Positions 1 to 6,852 of a DNA stretch of 21,913 bases are shown here, one piece after another. The DNA lies in the IMG/VR virus record IMGVR_UViG_3300005289_000030, positions 1 through 21,913 of that record; one strand, 5' to 3'. Below the pieces are notes generated by a model, which worked only from the letters and a program-made list of their open reading frames with translations, had not been told where the DNA came from and ran no database searches. The stretch is from a virus. The position numbers and the translations under genes were made by a program. Within the stretch, counting starts at the first letter, position 1. Each line of letters opens with the position of its first letter.

Positions 1-36
1 GCTATATCGTCGCTAGGCGCGCGCCGTTGGCGGCAA

Positions 37-252
37 ATGCACAAGGGCCAGATGGCCTTCGTAATTTTTACTGGCGTGACTTTCGCCCTTTTCGTCACGC
101 CATACGTTGCACATGAATGGCTTGGCGTTAGAGAAAACGACGCCCGGGCCGTTGTTGCGCTGACGTATCTATTTGGGTTCGGGGCGCACTTGCTGCTACC
201 GTGGGCTGTTCGCCGGGTGGGCAAGCTGACCGGTTCGGAGAGTGCAGAATGA
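37..252 (+). CDS. Small two-TM membrane protein, possible holin; 5' end uncertain
   Basis: The 71-residue product has two clear hydrophobic segments (about residues 6-29 and 38-60) joined by a short charged loop, and ends in a polar tail. Two-TM proteins of this size next to other small membrane proteins and a holin-like gene are typical of phage lysis cassettes, so a holin or antiholin role is plausible, but I recognise no family. The frame is open to the left window edge, so the gene may begin upstream. An internal ATG at 52 with AAGGG just before it is another possible start. The stop overlaps the next gene's start as ATGA, which suggests translational coupling. Confidence 0.6.
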   Translation: MHKGQMAFVIFTGVTFALFVTPYVAHEWLGVRENDARAVVALTYLFGFGAHLLLPWAVRRVGKLTGSESAE

Positions 253-551
253 TCGTCTGGGATATTCTCAATTCGCTTTTCCGGCTGGGTATCGCCGCCA
301 TTTGCATTTGGAAGCTATGGCGGTTTTACAACCTGTTCAATCCGATGGAGCGATACGGAATGAGCCTGGCCGCCGGCACGTCGCTCTTGACCATTACCGT
401 CATATGGGACGGCCAACGCAGCCCATATGACGGCTGGGCCACGTCGCTTTTCTCGCTCGCTATCCTTATCTATTTCGTCGGCCGCACGACTCGGCACTGG
501 CGCCATGAAGCCAACAACCGCGCCCAGTTACGACAAGGGCCGCTGCGCTAG
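249..551 (+). CDS. Small three-TM membrane protein, possible holin component
   Basis: The product is 100 residues with three predicted membrane segments (about residues 11-26, 38-54 and 68-84) and a basic C-terminal tail. I chose the ATG at 249 because it overlaps the upstream stop (ATGA) and has a GGAG ribosome-binding site at 237-240; a longer reading from 201 has no such support. The size, topology and position beside the holin-like gene at 623 fit a phage lysis accessory protein. I do not recognise a named family, and a generic phage membrane protein is equally possible. Confidence 0.65.
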   Translation: MIVWDILNSLFRLGIAAICIWKLWRFYNLFNPMERYGMSLAAGTSLLTITVIWDGQRSPYDGWATSLFSLAILIYFVGRTTRHWRHEANNRAQLRQGPLR

Positions 552-622
552 ACGGGCCGGGGCTCTTAGGGTATCTTCCCGCCATCTAGGTGCGCTGACC
601 GCGCGAAAGAGGAACCCGACCG

Positions 623-1297
623 ATGCCGGAAAACACCCCGATAAAGGTTGACGCTTCGGCGTTCATGCCTGTTCTTATTCAGATTGTCACGAAGTTGCTG
701 GCCATGGCTGGCGCTTTCCTTGTTGCCCATGGGCTGATGACAGAAGACCAAGTGAACGCGGCGCTTCCTGGCGCGGTCGAACAGGTCGTGGGCATTGTCC
801 TGGCGCTGGGCGCAATGGCGTGGGCCGCCTACCGGTCCAAGCGGAGCAACGACCAGAAATTGGAAATCATCACCAGCCCCCAGACGTTCGTTCCAACGTC
901 GGTGGCGGTTGTGAAGGAAAAAGGTCACACGACGCCCCCCGGCGCGCTCGCCATCCCCGTGCTGTTTCTGCTAATCGCCATCCCGGCCGCCGGGCTGCTA
1001 TCGGCCTGCACGACGCTGGGCAACGACGTGCGGCTGAACGCCAACAAAGCGTTCTACACGGCCCAGATTGCGTTGAAGTCGGCCCAGCAAACCACGCTCG
1101 CTTTCTGTTCCGCGCCGACCAAGCCGGTGGCGGCCTGCAATAAGGCAATCGACTTGCTGAACGAAGGCGCGAAGGCCGAAGCGGCGGGGTTCACCGCCCA
1201 GCAAGCGGGCAACGCGGCCGACCTTCAAACGGCCGTCACCACCCTAACCGCCTTGCCGTCGCAACTGGCCGACCTTGGCGTTCTGGAGGCAAACTGA
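623..1297 (+). CDS. Holin-like membrane protein with internal lipobox (possible nested lipoprotein)
   Basis: This 224-residue protein begins with an amphipathic segment, then two TM helices (about 17-37 and 55-71) followed by a basic stretch, YRSKRS. That layout resembles the small two-TM phage holins of the Pam3 gp28 type. A third hydrophobic segment (about 108-127) ends in a lipobox, LLSAC, with Cys129. The remaining 95 residues are Ala/Gln-rich and helical, with further Cys at 162 and 172. An in-frame GTG at 911 (residue 97) would give a product starting MKEKGH with a classic lipoprotein signal peptide. The gene may therefore encode both a holin and a nested outer-membrane-lipoprotein-like product (o-spanin-like), or a fusion. 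The RBS AAAGAGGA lies at 606-613. The family call is moderate and the dual product is inference. Confidence 0.7.
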   Translation: MPENTPIKVDASAFMPVLIQIVTKLLAMAGAFLVAHGLMTEDQVNAALPGAVEQVVGIVLALGAMAWAAYRSKRSNDQKLEIITSPQTFVPTSVAVVKEKGHTTPPGALAIPVLFLLIAIPAAGLLSACTTLGNDVRLNANKAFYTAQIALKSAQQTTLAFCSAPTKPVAACNKAIDLLNEGAKAEAAGFTAQQAGNAADLQTAVTTLTALPSQLADLGVLEAN

Positions 1298-1298
1298 C

Positions 1299-1520
1299 AT
1301 GGCCAAAATGACCGAAACCGAAGCGCTGAACCTGTTGGTCGGCGCAACCACCCTTCTGACCCAGCTTGCCGTGCTGGTGCCTGCGCTGGCCCAGAACCTT
1401 GCGGCGATCAAAGACGGGCTGGACGACGATAACGCCGATGACCTGAACGCAAAGATTGTCACCGCCCACGCCGAAGTTCAGGTGTTGAACGACCGGCTTC
1501 AGGCATTGCGGAGCGAATAA
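1299..1520 (+). CDS. Small helical phage protein of unknown function
   Basis: The product is 73 residues. Its first half is hydrophobic and helical (residues 9-32, rich in Leu/Ala/Val), followed by an acidic DGLDDDNADD stretch and a short amphipathic helix. I chose the ATG at 1299 because a strong GGAGG lies at 1285-1289; an in-frame ATG at 1275 is inside the previous gene and lacks an RBS. The gene starts one base after the stop of the holin-like gene. It precedes the SGNH-hydrolase gene by three bases and is clearly co-transcribed. No family is recognised. A lysis accessory or a small structural protein are both possible. Confidence 0.65.
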   Translation: MAKMTETEALNLLVGATTLLTQLAVLVPALAQNLAAIKDGLDDDNADDLNAKIVTAHAEVQVLNDRLQALRSE

Positions 1521-1523
1521 GCT

Positions 1524-2834
1524 ATGGGCGCTGCTATCCTTGATATGTTTTCCGGCGGCATTCGGTCGCTGGACGGTCTGAACGACGCGTGGAAGGGCCA
1601 ACGGTCCCTTATTCCCCAACCGGCGAACACGCGGGTTGCGGTCATCGGGGATAGCATCGCCTACGGCAACGGCTTCACGACCAACGCCACCAACATCAAG
1701 CTATACGCCAAAGGCTATCTGAACTGGGCGGCCTTCCTGGGACGCCAGCGCTGGACGTTCGACAACACCGACAATTTCGGCGTAGCGGGCGACAACACCA
1801 ACGACGTTCTGGCCCGGATAGACGCAGCGCTTGCGCTGACCACGGCCGGCACCATCGTTCTGGATTGCCTGACGAACGACGGCCCCAACGGCGTGTCGCT
1901 CGCCCAGTCCTATGCGAATTACGCCACGCTGGTTTCCAAGATTCTGGCCGCCGGGCGCGTCTGCGTTTGCATCACGCCCCGGCCGCGCGACATAACCGCA
2001 TCGGGCCTGACGATGACGGCGGCGCAATACCGCGACCACCTTGCGCGGCGCGACTATGTGTTGGGGCTCAACGACCCGTCGCGCGGCATCTATTCCGTCG
2101 ATATGTGGCGCTACCTGGCTGACCCAGCCAGCACGAACGGCGCCATGAAATCCGGCTACACCTATGACGGCCTGCACCCGGGCTTGCTAGGCGGCTACTG
2201 GGGCGGCGTGGCGCTGGCCGAACTGTTCGGCACCGGTCGCGGCCCGGGGCTGTTCGCCTTTCGGGACGTGCTGGTTGGCCAGAATACCGACGTTTGGAAC
2301 GCCACCTATCCGCGGGGCTGCGTCAACTCCAACCCGATGATGCAGGGCGGCGCGTCGGCGGCGACTGGCTACACCGTTGCGGGCGGCTCCGGCGTCACGG
2401 CCACGGGGTCTAAGGTGACGTCGAGCAGCGGCCGAACCGACGTCCAGCAAATCGTTCTGGGCGGGACGGCCAGCGGCAACGCCGACGTCTATGATTTTTA
2501 CCAGACCATCACCGCCGGCAATCTGACCGTGGGCGACACGGTGGAGGCTTACGCCGAAATCGAATACGACGGAATTACCGGCCTGACCTCGCACGGCCTG
2601 GTTCTGGTCGATACGACCGGCTTTACCAACCTCGTCGGCTGTCTGGTCGATAGCACCGACATTAACACGCAGGGCGCCGTCGCCATCCCGGCCTGTAGCG
2701 GCGTCATGCGCACCCCCCGCCTTGTTCTCCAGAATACGACCTTGCGGGCGGGCATGAAAGGCCGGGCAGTCAATACCGTCGCCGTCAGCGGAACCTACCG
2801 CATGGGCGCTATGTCAGTCAGAAAGGTCGTTTGA
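1524..2834 (+). CDS. SGNH/GDSL-hydrolase domain virion protein (tail-associated esterase/deacetylase-like)
   Basis: This 436-residue protein carries the SGNH hydrolase blocks in order: block I VIGDSIAYG with nucleophile Ser44, block II Gly near residues 86-89 (FGVAGDN), block III TND at 117-119, and block V DGLHPG with Asp215 and His218. The fold therefore spans roughly residues 36-235. The C-terminal ~190 residues are rich in Gly, Thr, Ser and Val with repeating beta-type sequence, typical of phage tail-fibre or spike C-termini. SGNH enzymes remove acyl groups from glycans, so cleavage of O-acetyl groups on the host surface is a reasonable inference. Position beside lysis genes and before an exported protein fits the end of a late operon. 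RBS CGGAG at 1509-1513. Confidence 0.85.
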   Translation: MGAAILDMFSGGIRSLDGLNDAWKGQRSLIPQPANTRVAVIGDSIAYGNGFTTNATNIKLYAKGYLNWAAFLGRQRWTFDNTDNFGVAGDNTNDVLARIDAALALTTAGTIVLDCLTNDGPNGVSLAQSYANYATLVSKILAAGRVCVCITPRPRDITASGLTMTAAQYRDHLARRDYVLGLNDPSRGIYSVDMWRYLADPASTNGAMKSGYTYDGLHPGLLGGYWGGVALAELFGTGRGPGLFAFRDVLVGQNTDVWNATYPRGCVNSNPMMQGGASAATGYTVAGGSGVTATGSKVTSSSGRTDVQQIVLGGTASGNADVYDFYQTITAGNLTVGDTVEAYAEIEYDGITGLTSHGLVLVDTTGFTNLVGCLVDSTDINTQGAVAIPACSGVMRTPRLVLQNTTLRAGMKGRAVNTVAVSGTYRMGAMSVRKVV

Positions 2835-3172
2835 TGCGCGTTCGCTTGCTATCCTTTGCCGCTTTCTTGGGTCTGTTGGTTATCGTTCCGGCCGAAGCGC
2901 AAATAGACGGGTCGGGCACCATCACCACGGGCGGCGCGGCCCAGCAAGTTTTCGCCGCGCGCCCAGGCCGAACCTATTTGTTCTGCCAGAACCCGATTGC
3001 CGCCACCGAACCGCTGTTGGTGAACGCACCGACCGCCGCCGGGGCCACCAACGGGTCGTTTGAACTGGCCGCGGGCGGAACCCTGACGTTCACCAACGGT
3101 TTTGTTCCGCAAGGTGCCGTGTCGGTCTTTGCGGCCACTACAGGGCACCGTTTCGTCTGCAAAGAAGGTTGA
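2834..3172 (+). CDS. Small protein with N-terminal signal peptide, beta-rich
   Basis: The product is 112 residues. It starts with basic residues, a hydrophobic core (residues 5-19) and a plausible signal-peptidase I site after AEA at 20-22. The mature part is beta-rich and Gly/Thr/Ala-rich with two cysteines that could form a disulfide (CQNP and the C-terminal FVCKEG). The ATG overlaps the upstream stop (TGATG), so it is coupled to the SGNH gene. A TTG one codon earlier is less likely. Exported small beta proteins at this place may be virion decoration or surface-binding proteins, or may act in the host envelope. No family is recognised. Confidence 0.7.
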   Translation: MRVRLLSFAAFLGLLVIVPAEAQIDGSGTITTGGAAQQVFAARPGRTYLFCQNPIAATEPLLVNAPTAAGATNGSFELAAGGTLTFTNGFVPQGAVSVFAATTGHRFVCKEG

Positions 3173-3480
3173 TAGCGGCGGTCGTCTGGCTGGAACGCTC
3201 TTTGCTCCAATGGGAACTGGCGCTAATTGCGCGCCGGCTCGCCCATGGCCAGACGACCGCCGAACTATGCACGGGTCTTAGCCGGGCCGCGGTCTTACAC
3301 GAACGCTTGTTGGTGGCGTCCCCACGTTCCGCCTGGCCGACTGTCTTTGACCTCGCATTAATCCTTGCGGTATCGCCTGCCCCTCCAGCCGCCGGCCGCG
3401 CGAATGGGCCAGAACTCGCCAGTGGCCAGCCGCGCCCATTCCGGCAACGTGCCCATGATGGCTTCGAACTCTTCGATTGA
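3169..3480 (+). CDS. Possible small protein from a TTG start (doubtful)
   Basis: A TTG codon overlaps the stop of the preceding gene (TTGA) and opens a 103-codon frame. The first ~60 residues look helical and plausible, but the last ~40 lie antisense to the 3' end of the DNA polymerase gene and look like non-coding reading. A 15-bp inverted repeat sits inside the same stretch, which argues that the DNA may instead act as RNA structure or a terminator. No family is recognised and there is no Shine-Dalgarno of its own. I list it because otherwise the gap would be unexplained. Confidence 0.25.
   Translation: MIAAVVWLERSLLQWELALIARRLAHGQTTAELCTGLSRAAVLHERLLVASPRSAWPTVFDLALILAVSPAPPAAGRANGPELASGQPRPFRQRAHDGFELFD
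3176..3262. terminator. Large inverted repeat between convergent operons; candidate bidirectional terminator or structured RNA
   Basis: CGGCGGTCGTCTGGC at 3176-3190 is repeated as a perfect reverse complement at 3248-3262, giving a 15-bp stem that closes a 57-nt loop. The loop contains a smaller stem (GGCGC/GCGCC around 3218-3235). It lies between the end of the late plus-strand operon and the end of the minus-strand replication operon, exactly where transcription from both sides must stop. No clear T-run follows on either strand, so a Rho-dependent or structural role is as likely as intrinsic termination. Confidence 0.5.
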
Positions 3481-5649
3481 ACCCCAGCCTTTCGGCACTT
3501 CGGCCACCGCTTCGTCGTAAACTTCCTGAACGACGGCATAGCCGGCGGCGAACAGATTCTTGCGCGCAAATCTCATGATGCAATGAGCGATGGCCTGCAC
3601 GGCATTTTCAAAGACGCGCGACCCCCACGTTTCCATGCGGACCCAACCCAGCGCCCCATATTTGGGGTTGCTGTTGTCGGTCATGTAAGAAATCGACAGC
3701 GTGCCGGGCCGCCGGTCGGACGGCGTAAGCATCGGCTGGTGGTAGGTTAGTTCGCGCCCGCTGGGCAGGCGCAGTTTCAACCGGTCGTATGTGCCGAACG
3801 GCGCGGTCATGCGAAACGACAACGGCCCGGCCCAGAACTCATAGCCCGGGTTCTCGACGGCATTGATAAACGCCCCTTCGATCCCATAGCGCTGGTCGAC
3901 CCAGCGGCCGTTTACCTTGCGGCGCTGGCCGCCCCACATTTCGACAATCTTGGGCGAAGCGTCGCGCCATGCGCTGATGATGCGTGCAATTTCGTCGTCG
4001 GTTTTTAGGTGTGCGTCCGGGTCGAAATTGCGCCATGAGCCCGACCACCCGCCGAAGCCCAGCGCCAGTTCTGCGACCTTGCCGACCTTTTGCCGGTCGG
4101 GATGGTGCGTGCCGTGTTCGGCCTTATAGGTCAAATAGGCGTCATAAGTCATGCCGGTTATCTTGGCGGCACTTTCCAAATAGATATCGCGGCGCGCCTT
4201 GAACGTATCGATACGCCATTGCTCGCCGGTGATGCACGCCGCCACCACGGCTTCAATCGCGCTATAGTCGGACGAAATCAGGTCCATGCCGTCGTCGGCG
4301 CACAACAGGCACCGAATGCAGCCCTGCATGGCCAACACGGCGTCGCCAAAAAAGTGTTCCACCATGTCGAGCGAGTGGCACGCCATGATTTCCAACACGT
4401 CGTCGGCATACTCGACCCCCCAGTGGCCCTTTTTCCCGGCCGCTGGAGCCGCCGACCCGCACCACGGGCAGTTCGGCACGTTGGGCAGCACCGCGCGCCC
4501 ACAACAGGCCGCCGCGGTCAAATCAGGGCCAATCTTGACTAGGTTGGTCGACTGCACCCCTTCGCCCGTCGGGCGGCCCGTCCGGGTGCCGTGGTGGACG
4601 AACAGGCCACGCAACCGGTTGTCGCAGGACGTCCGGTTTTCCATGGCATAGAGTTTCTTGACGCCAGCCGACCCGACCAGCGCGCGAATTTCCAGCACCC
4701 GGCGCACGTCCGACGGCAAGTCGGTGCGGGCCAAATGTTCTTCAACGGGGCTTTTCTTGCTGTCGAAGCTGTCAATGCCGAACACGCCCCGGCCGCGTAT
4801 CCAGCCGACCAGCGCTTGAACCTGGCTGGGGCCGATGCCCCCGGTTATCTCTTCGCATTCCCGGCCGTAGCGGTCGAGCGCTTGGCGCAGCACCACCAGA
4901 CAGTCGCGCACGCCCTTGCGGTCAATGGCAATGCCGTTCCAGTTCATCCGCTGGTCTAGCAACCACGCTTCCCGCTCCATCGGCGTCATGGGTTCCATGC
5001 GGGCGCTGGCGTCGCGCTCGGTCAACACGTCGTCGTCGCAATAATCATGATACCAGTCGAAAAGCTGGCTGGGGGCGACGGCGGTTCCTTGGAATTTGAA
5101 CGGCTGCGTGTCGTCGTGCCGCACGATATGGCGCGGGTCGGCCTTGGTCGGTTTGCGCGGCTTGGAAAACACGTCCATCAGGGCTTTGCCCCGGGGGTCT
5201 TTCTGCGTGTTCGTGCCCAGCGCTGGCCCCAGTTCGCCTAGTGCGCCCGGGTAGCCGTTGACGTGCGCCGTCGCCATGCTGCAATGCACGCGGCTATGGT
5301 CGAGCGGCGGGAACCCGTAGCGCTTTTGCAGGACGTGCCACCAGCCCAGCTTTTCAAACATGGCGTTGTGAAATTCAATCTCCCCGCCCGCGGCCAAGAA
5401 ATCGAACAGACGCTGGGGCAGCGGCCAGCCCGGGCGCCAACGGCTGGGCCGGCCATCGCCGGGCAGCGTATAGGAAAGCATCAGGACGTCAGCGGTCGGG
5501 TGTTCCCAATAGGCGAATGCGCCAATGACGGGCAGGCCCTTTTTTCCCTTGGGCGCGCCGGGTGGCCCTTCATAGTTCCCCTTGGCTTCGTTCCAACAAT
5601 AGCCCGCCCAGCTTACGCTTTCGACGTCCAGCGTCGCCAAGTTCCTCAT
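3358..5649 (-). CDS. DNA polymerase, family A, with 3'-5' exonuclease domain
   Basis: The product is 763 residues and has the organisation of phage Pol I-type polymerases without a 5' nuclease. The exonuclease domain spans roughly residues 1-215: LDVES (7-11) is Exo I, FHNAMFE (93-99) Exo II, and YHDYCDDD (200-207) Exo III. The polymerase domain shows TGRPTGEGVQSTNL (357-370), motif A DYSAIEA (Asp461), motif B RQKVGKVAELALGFGG (519-534) and motif C EVYDE (Asp712). Motif C has Tyr where His is usual. Between the TGR motif and motif A lies a Cys-rich insert (Cys382, 383, 394, 397, then 444, 447, 450) that could bind zinc. It is the last gene of the minus-strand replication operon, and its ATG overlaps the stop of the zinc-finger gene upstream. 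Confidence 0.95.
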   Translation of the reverse strand: MRNLATLDVESVSWAGYCWNEAKGNYEGPPGAPKGKKGLPVIGAFAYWEHPTADVLMLSYTLPGDGRPSRWRPGWPLPQRLFDFLAAGGEIEFHNAMFEKLGWWHVLQKRYGFPPLDHSRVHCSMATAHVNGYPGALGELGPALGTNTQKDPRGKALMDVFSKPRKPTKADPRHIVRHDDTQPFKFQGTAVAPSQLFDWYHDYCDDDVLTERDASARMEPMTPMEREAWLLDQRMNWNGIAIDRKGVRDCLVVLRQALDRYGRECEEITGGIGPSQVQALVGWIRGRGVFGIDSFDSKKSPVEEHLARTDLPSDVRRVLEIRALVGSAGVKKLYAMENRTSCDNRLRGLFVHHGTRTGRPTGEGVQSTNLVKIGPDLTAAACCGRAVLPNVPNCPWCGSAAPAAGKKGHWGVEYADDVLEIMACHSLDMVEHFFGDAVLAMQGCIRCLLCADDGMDLISSDYSAIEAVVAACITGEQWRIDTFKARRDIYLESAAKITGMTYDAYLTYKAEHGTHHPDRQKVGKVAELALGFGGWSGSWRNFDPDAHLKTDDEIARIISAWRDASPKIVEMWGGQRRKVNGRWVDQRYGIEGAFINAVENPGYEFWAGPLSFRMTAPFGTYDRLKLRLPSGRELTYHQPMLTPSDRRPGTLSISYMTDNSNPKYGALGWVRMETWGSRVFENAVQAIAHCIMRFARKNLFAAGYAVVQEVYDEAVAEVPKGWGSIEEFEAIMGTLPEWARLATGEFWPIRAAGGWRGRRYRKD

Positions 5650-5837
5650 TCGGCGGCCATCGCCACCGGCGCGGCGTCATCCTTGCATGTCGGGCACTTG
5701 TGCTTCCCGCCTTTGCAGTCCCAGCCCATTCCGTTCAGGCCCCGATTGATTATCAGGTCAGACGTCGGCGGGGATGGCTCGCCACAACCATCGCAGCGGA
5801 TGCGCACGAACTGGTCGTTATTGTCACGTTCAATCAT
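5646..5837 (-). CDS. Zinc-ribbon miniprotein upstream of DNA polymerase
   Basis: The product is 63 residues with two CxxC knuckles, CDGC at 15-18 and CPTC at 48-51, plus Cys41 and several His/Lys, so a zinc-ribbon fold is likely. Its stop overlaps the start of the DNA polymerase gene (ATGA), which suggests coupled translation and possibly a role near the polymerase, such as DNA or protein binding. No specific family is recognised. It follows the SSB gene after a 53-nt gap that carries a strong GC hairpin. Confidence 0.7.
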   Translation of the reverse strand: MIERDNNDQFVRIRCDGCGEPSPPTSDLIINRGLNGMGWDCKGGKHKCPTCKDDAAPVAMAAE

Positions 5838-5854
5838 TTCGGCCCCTTGGGTAA

Positions 5855-5884
5855 CGGGGCGCCCAGTGGTCGGCCGGGCGCCCG
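5855..5884 (-). terminator. Strong GC hairpin between SSB and downstream genes (attenuator or processing site)
   Basis: GGGCGCCC occurs at 5857-5864 and again at 5876-5883; because the octamer is self-complementary, the two copies pair to an 8-bp GC stem with an 11-nt loop, extended by a C-G pair outside a bulged G. It directly follows the SSB stop codon on the minus strand. There is no T-run after it, so full termination is unlikely. It could reduce read-through, or protect the SSB message 3' end so that SSB is made in excess over polymerase. Confidence 0.4.
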
Positions 5885-5890
5885 TCAGAA

Positions 5891-6832
5891 TTAGACCATG
5901 AGGCCGTTGGCGCGCAACTGGTCGTCGGTCCAGCCCGACGCCTTATAGGCTTCATAGGTCGTGGTGGCCGCCGCCGTCATCTGGGGACCAGCAGGCGGGG
6001 GAGGCGCACCAGCACCCGGGGGCGGCGGGGCACCGGCGGCGCCAGCGTCACGATAGCCGCTATATGCCGGTGCAATCGTTGAGCCCTGGCCGCCATGAGC
6101 AGGCGCGCCAGTTGAGGCCGCACCGGCATTGCCCGGCGGGGGCGGCGTGCCAGCGCCCGCGTGGGCCGGGGGGTTGGCGGGTGCCCCACGTGAACCAAGA
6201 GCGGCGTTCGGGTCGACGGAACTGGCCGCCGCGATAAACGCGCCTTCCTGTTCGAACGAAACCGTGTCGAAATTCATATACATACCGGGGCTGTCGGTCG
6301 ACTGGTTGGAAACGCAAGTGCCGGAAATCGACACGTAATCGCCGCACTTGACCTTGCGCCCGGTGTGGATGGTTTCTTGCCACCCGCTGGCCGTCCATTC
6401 GTAAACCTTGGGCACGAAGCCGTTGGCGAACTTGATAACCCAGCAACCGGCCCAGCCTTCGTTTTTGCTATAGGGCTGGCCGTTGTCGTCAAAACCGTCG
6501 CCGTCGATCACCTTATTGGCGAATTTGGGGTTGGTGCAGTCGTGCGGCAGCGAAGGCGGATATTGCAAGCCCTGTTGGCGCTGGCCGAAGAACTGGGGCC
6601 ATGCCGCGCGCGCCGCGCCGTCGATAAGCGCTTTCTGTTCGTCATAGGTCGGATTGCCGGGGATGACGAAGCGCGCGGCCGGGTCTTTCGGAATGGCCAG
6701 CGCGGCAAAGACCTGTTTCATGGGCTGGCCGTCTTGGCCAAGTTTCGGCTGTTTGGTGCGGCGGTCGGTGCGCACCTTGGCTTCGTAAACGTCACCCTGC
6801 ACCAGTCGGCCGGTGAAAGTAAAACGGGTCAT
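5891..6832 (-). CDS. Single-stranded DNA-binding protein, DUF2815 family
   Basis: The product is 313 residues. The N-terminal ~200 residues resemble the DUF2815 phage SSB family (OB-fold, functionally like T7 gp2.5): an early beta-rich FTGRLVQGDVYEAK, the AALAIPKDP strand, and a late segment with VKCGDYVSISG. A low-complexity Pro/Gly/Ala linker follows (about 215-290). The C-terminus, with YEAYKASGWTDDQL near 293-306, is the conserved tail expected to contact partner replication proteins. It would coat single-stranded DNA during phage replication. It lies between the DUF2800 nuclease and DNA polymerase genes in one operon, a common arrangement. The ATG at 6832 is preceded by a GA-rich RBS (GAAGGGAGA on the minus strand, near 6842-6850). 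Confidence 0.85.
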   Translation of the reverse strand: MTRFTFTGRLVQGDVYEAKVRTDRRTKQPKLGQDGQPMKQVFAALAIPKDPAARFVIPGNPTYDEQKALIDGAARAAWPQFFGQRQQGLQYPPSLPHDCTNPKFANKVIDGDGFDDNGQPYSKNEGWAGCWVIKFANGFVPKVYEWTASGWQETIHTGRKVKCGDYVSISGTCVSNQSTDSPGMYMNFDTVSFEQEGAFIAAASSVDPNAALGSRGAPANPPAHAGAGTPPPPGNAGAASTGAPAHGGQGSTIAPAYSGYRDAGAAGAPPPPGAGAPPPPAGPQMTAAATTTYEAYKASGWTDDQLRANGLMV

Positions 6833-6852
6833 GTGGTCGGTTCTCCCTTCGG

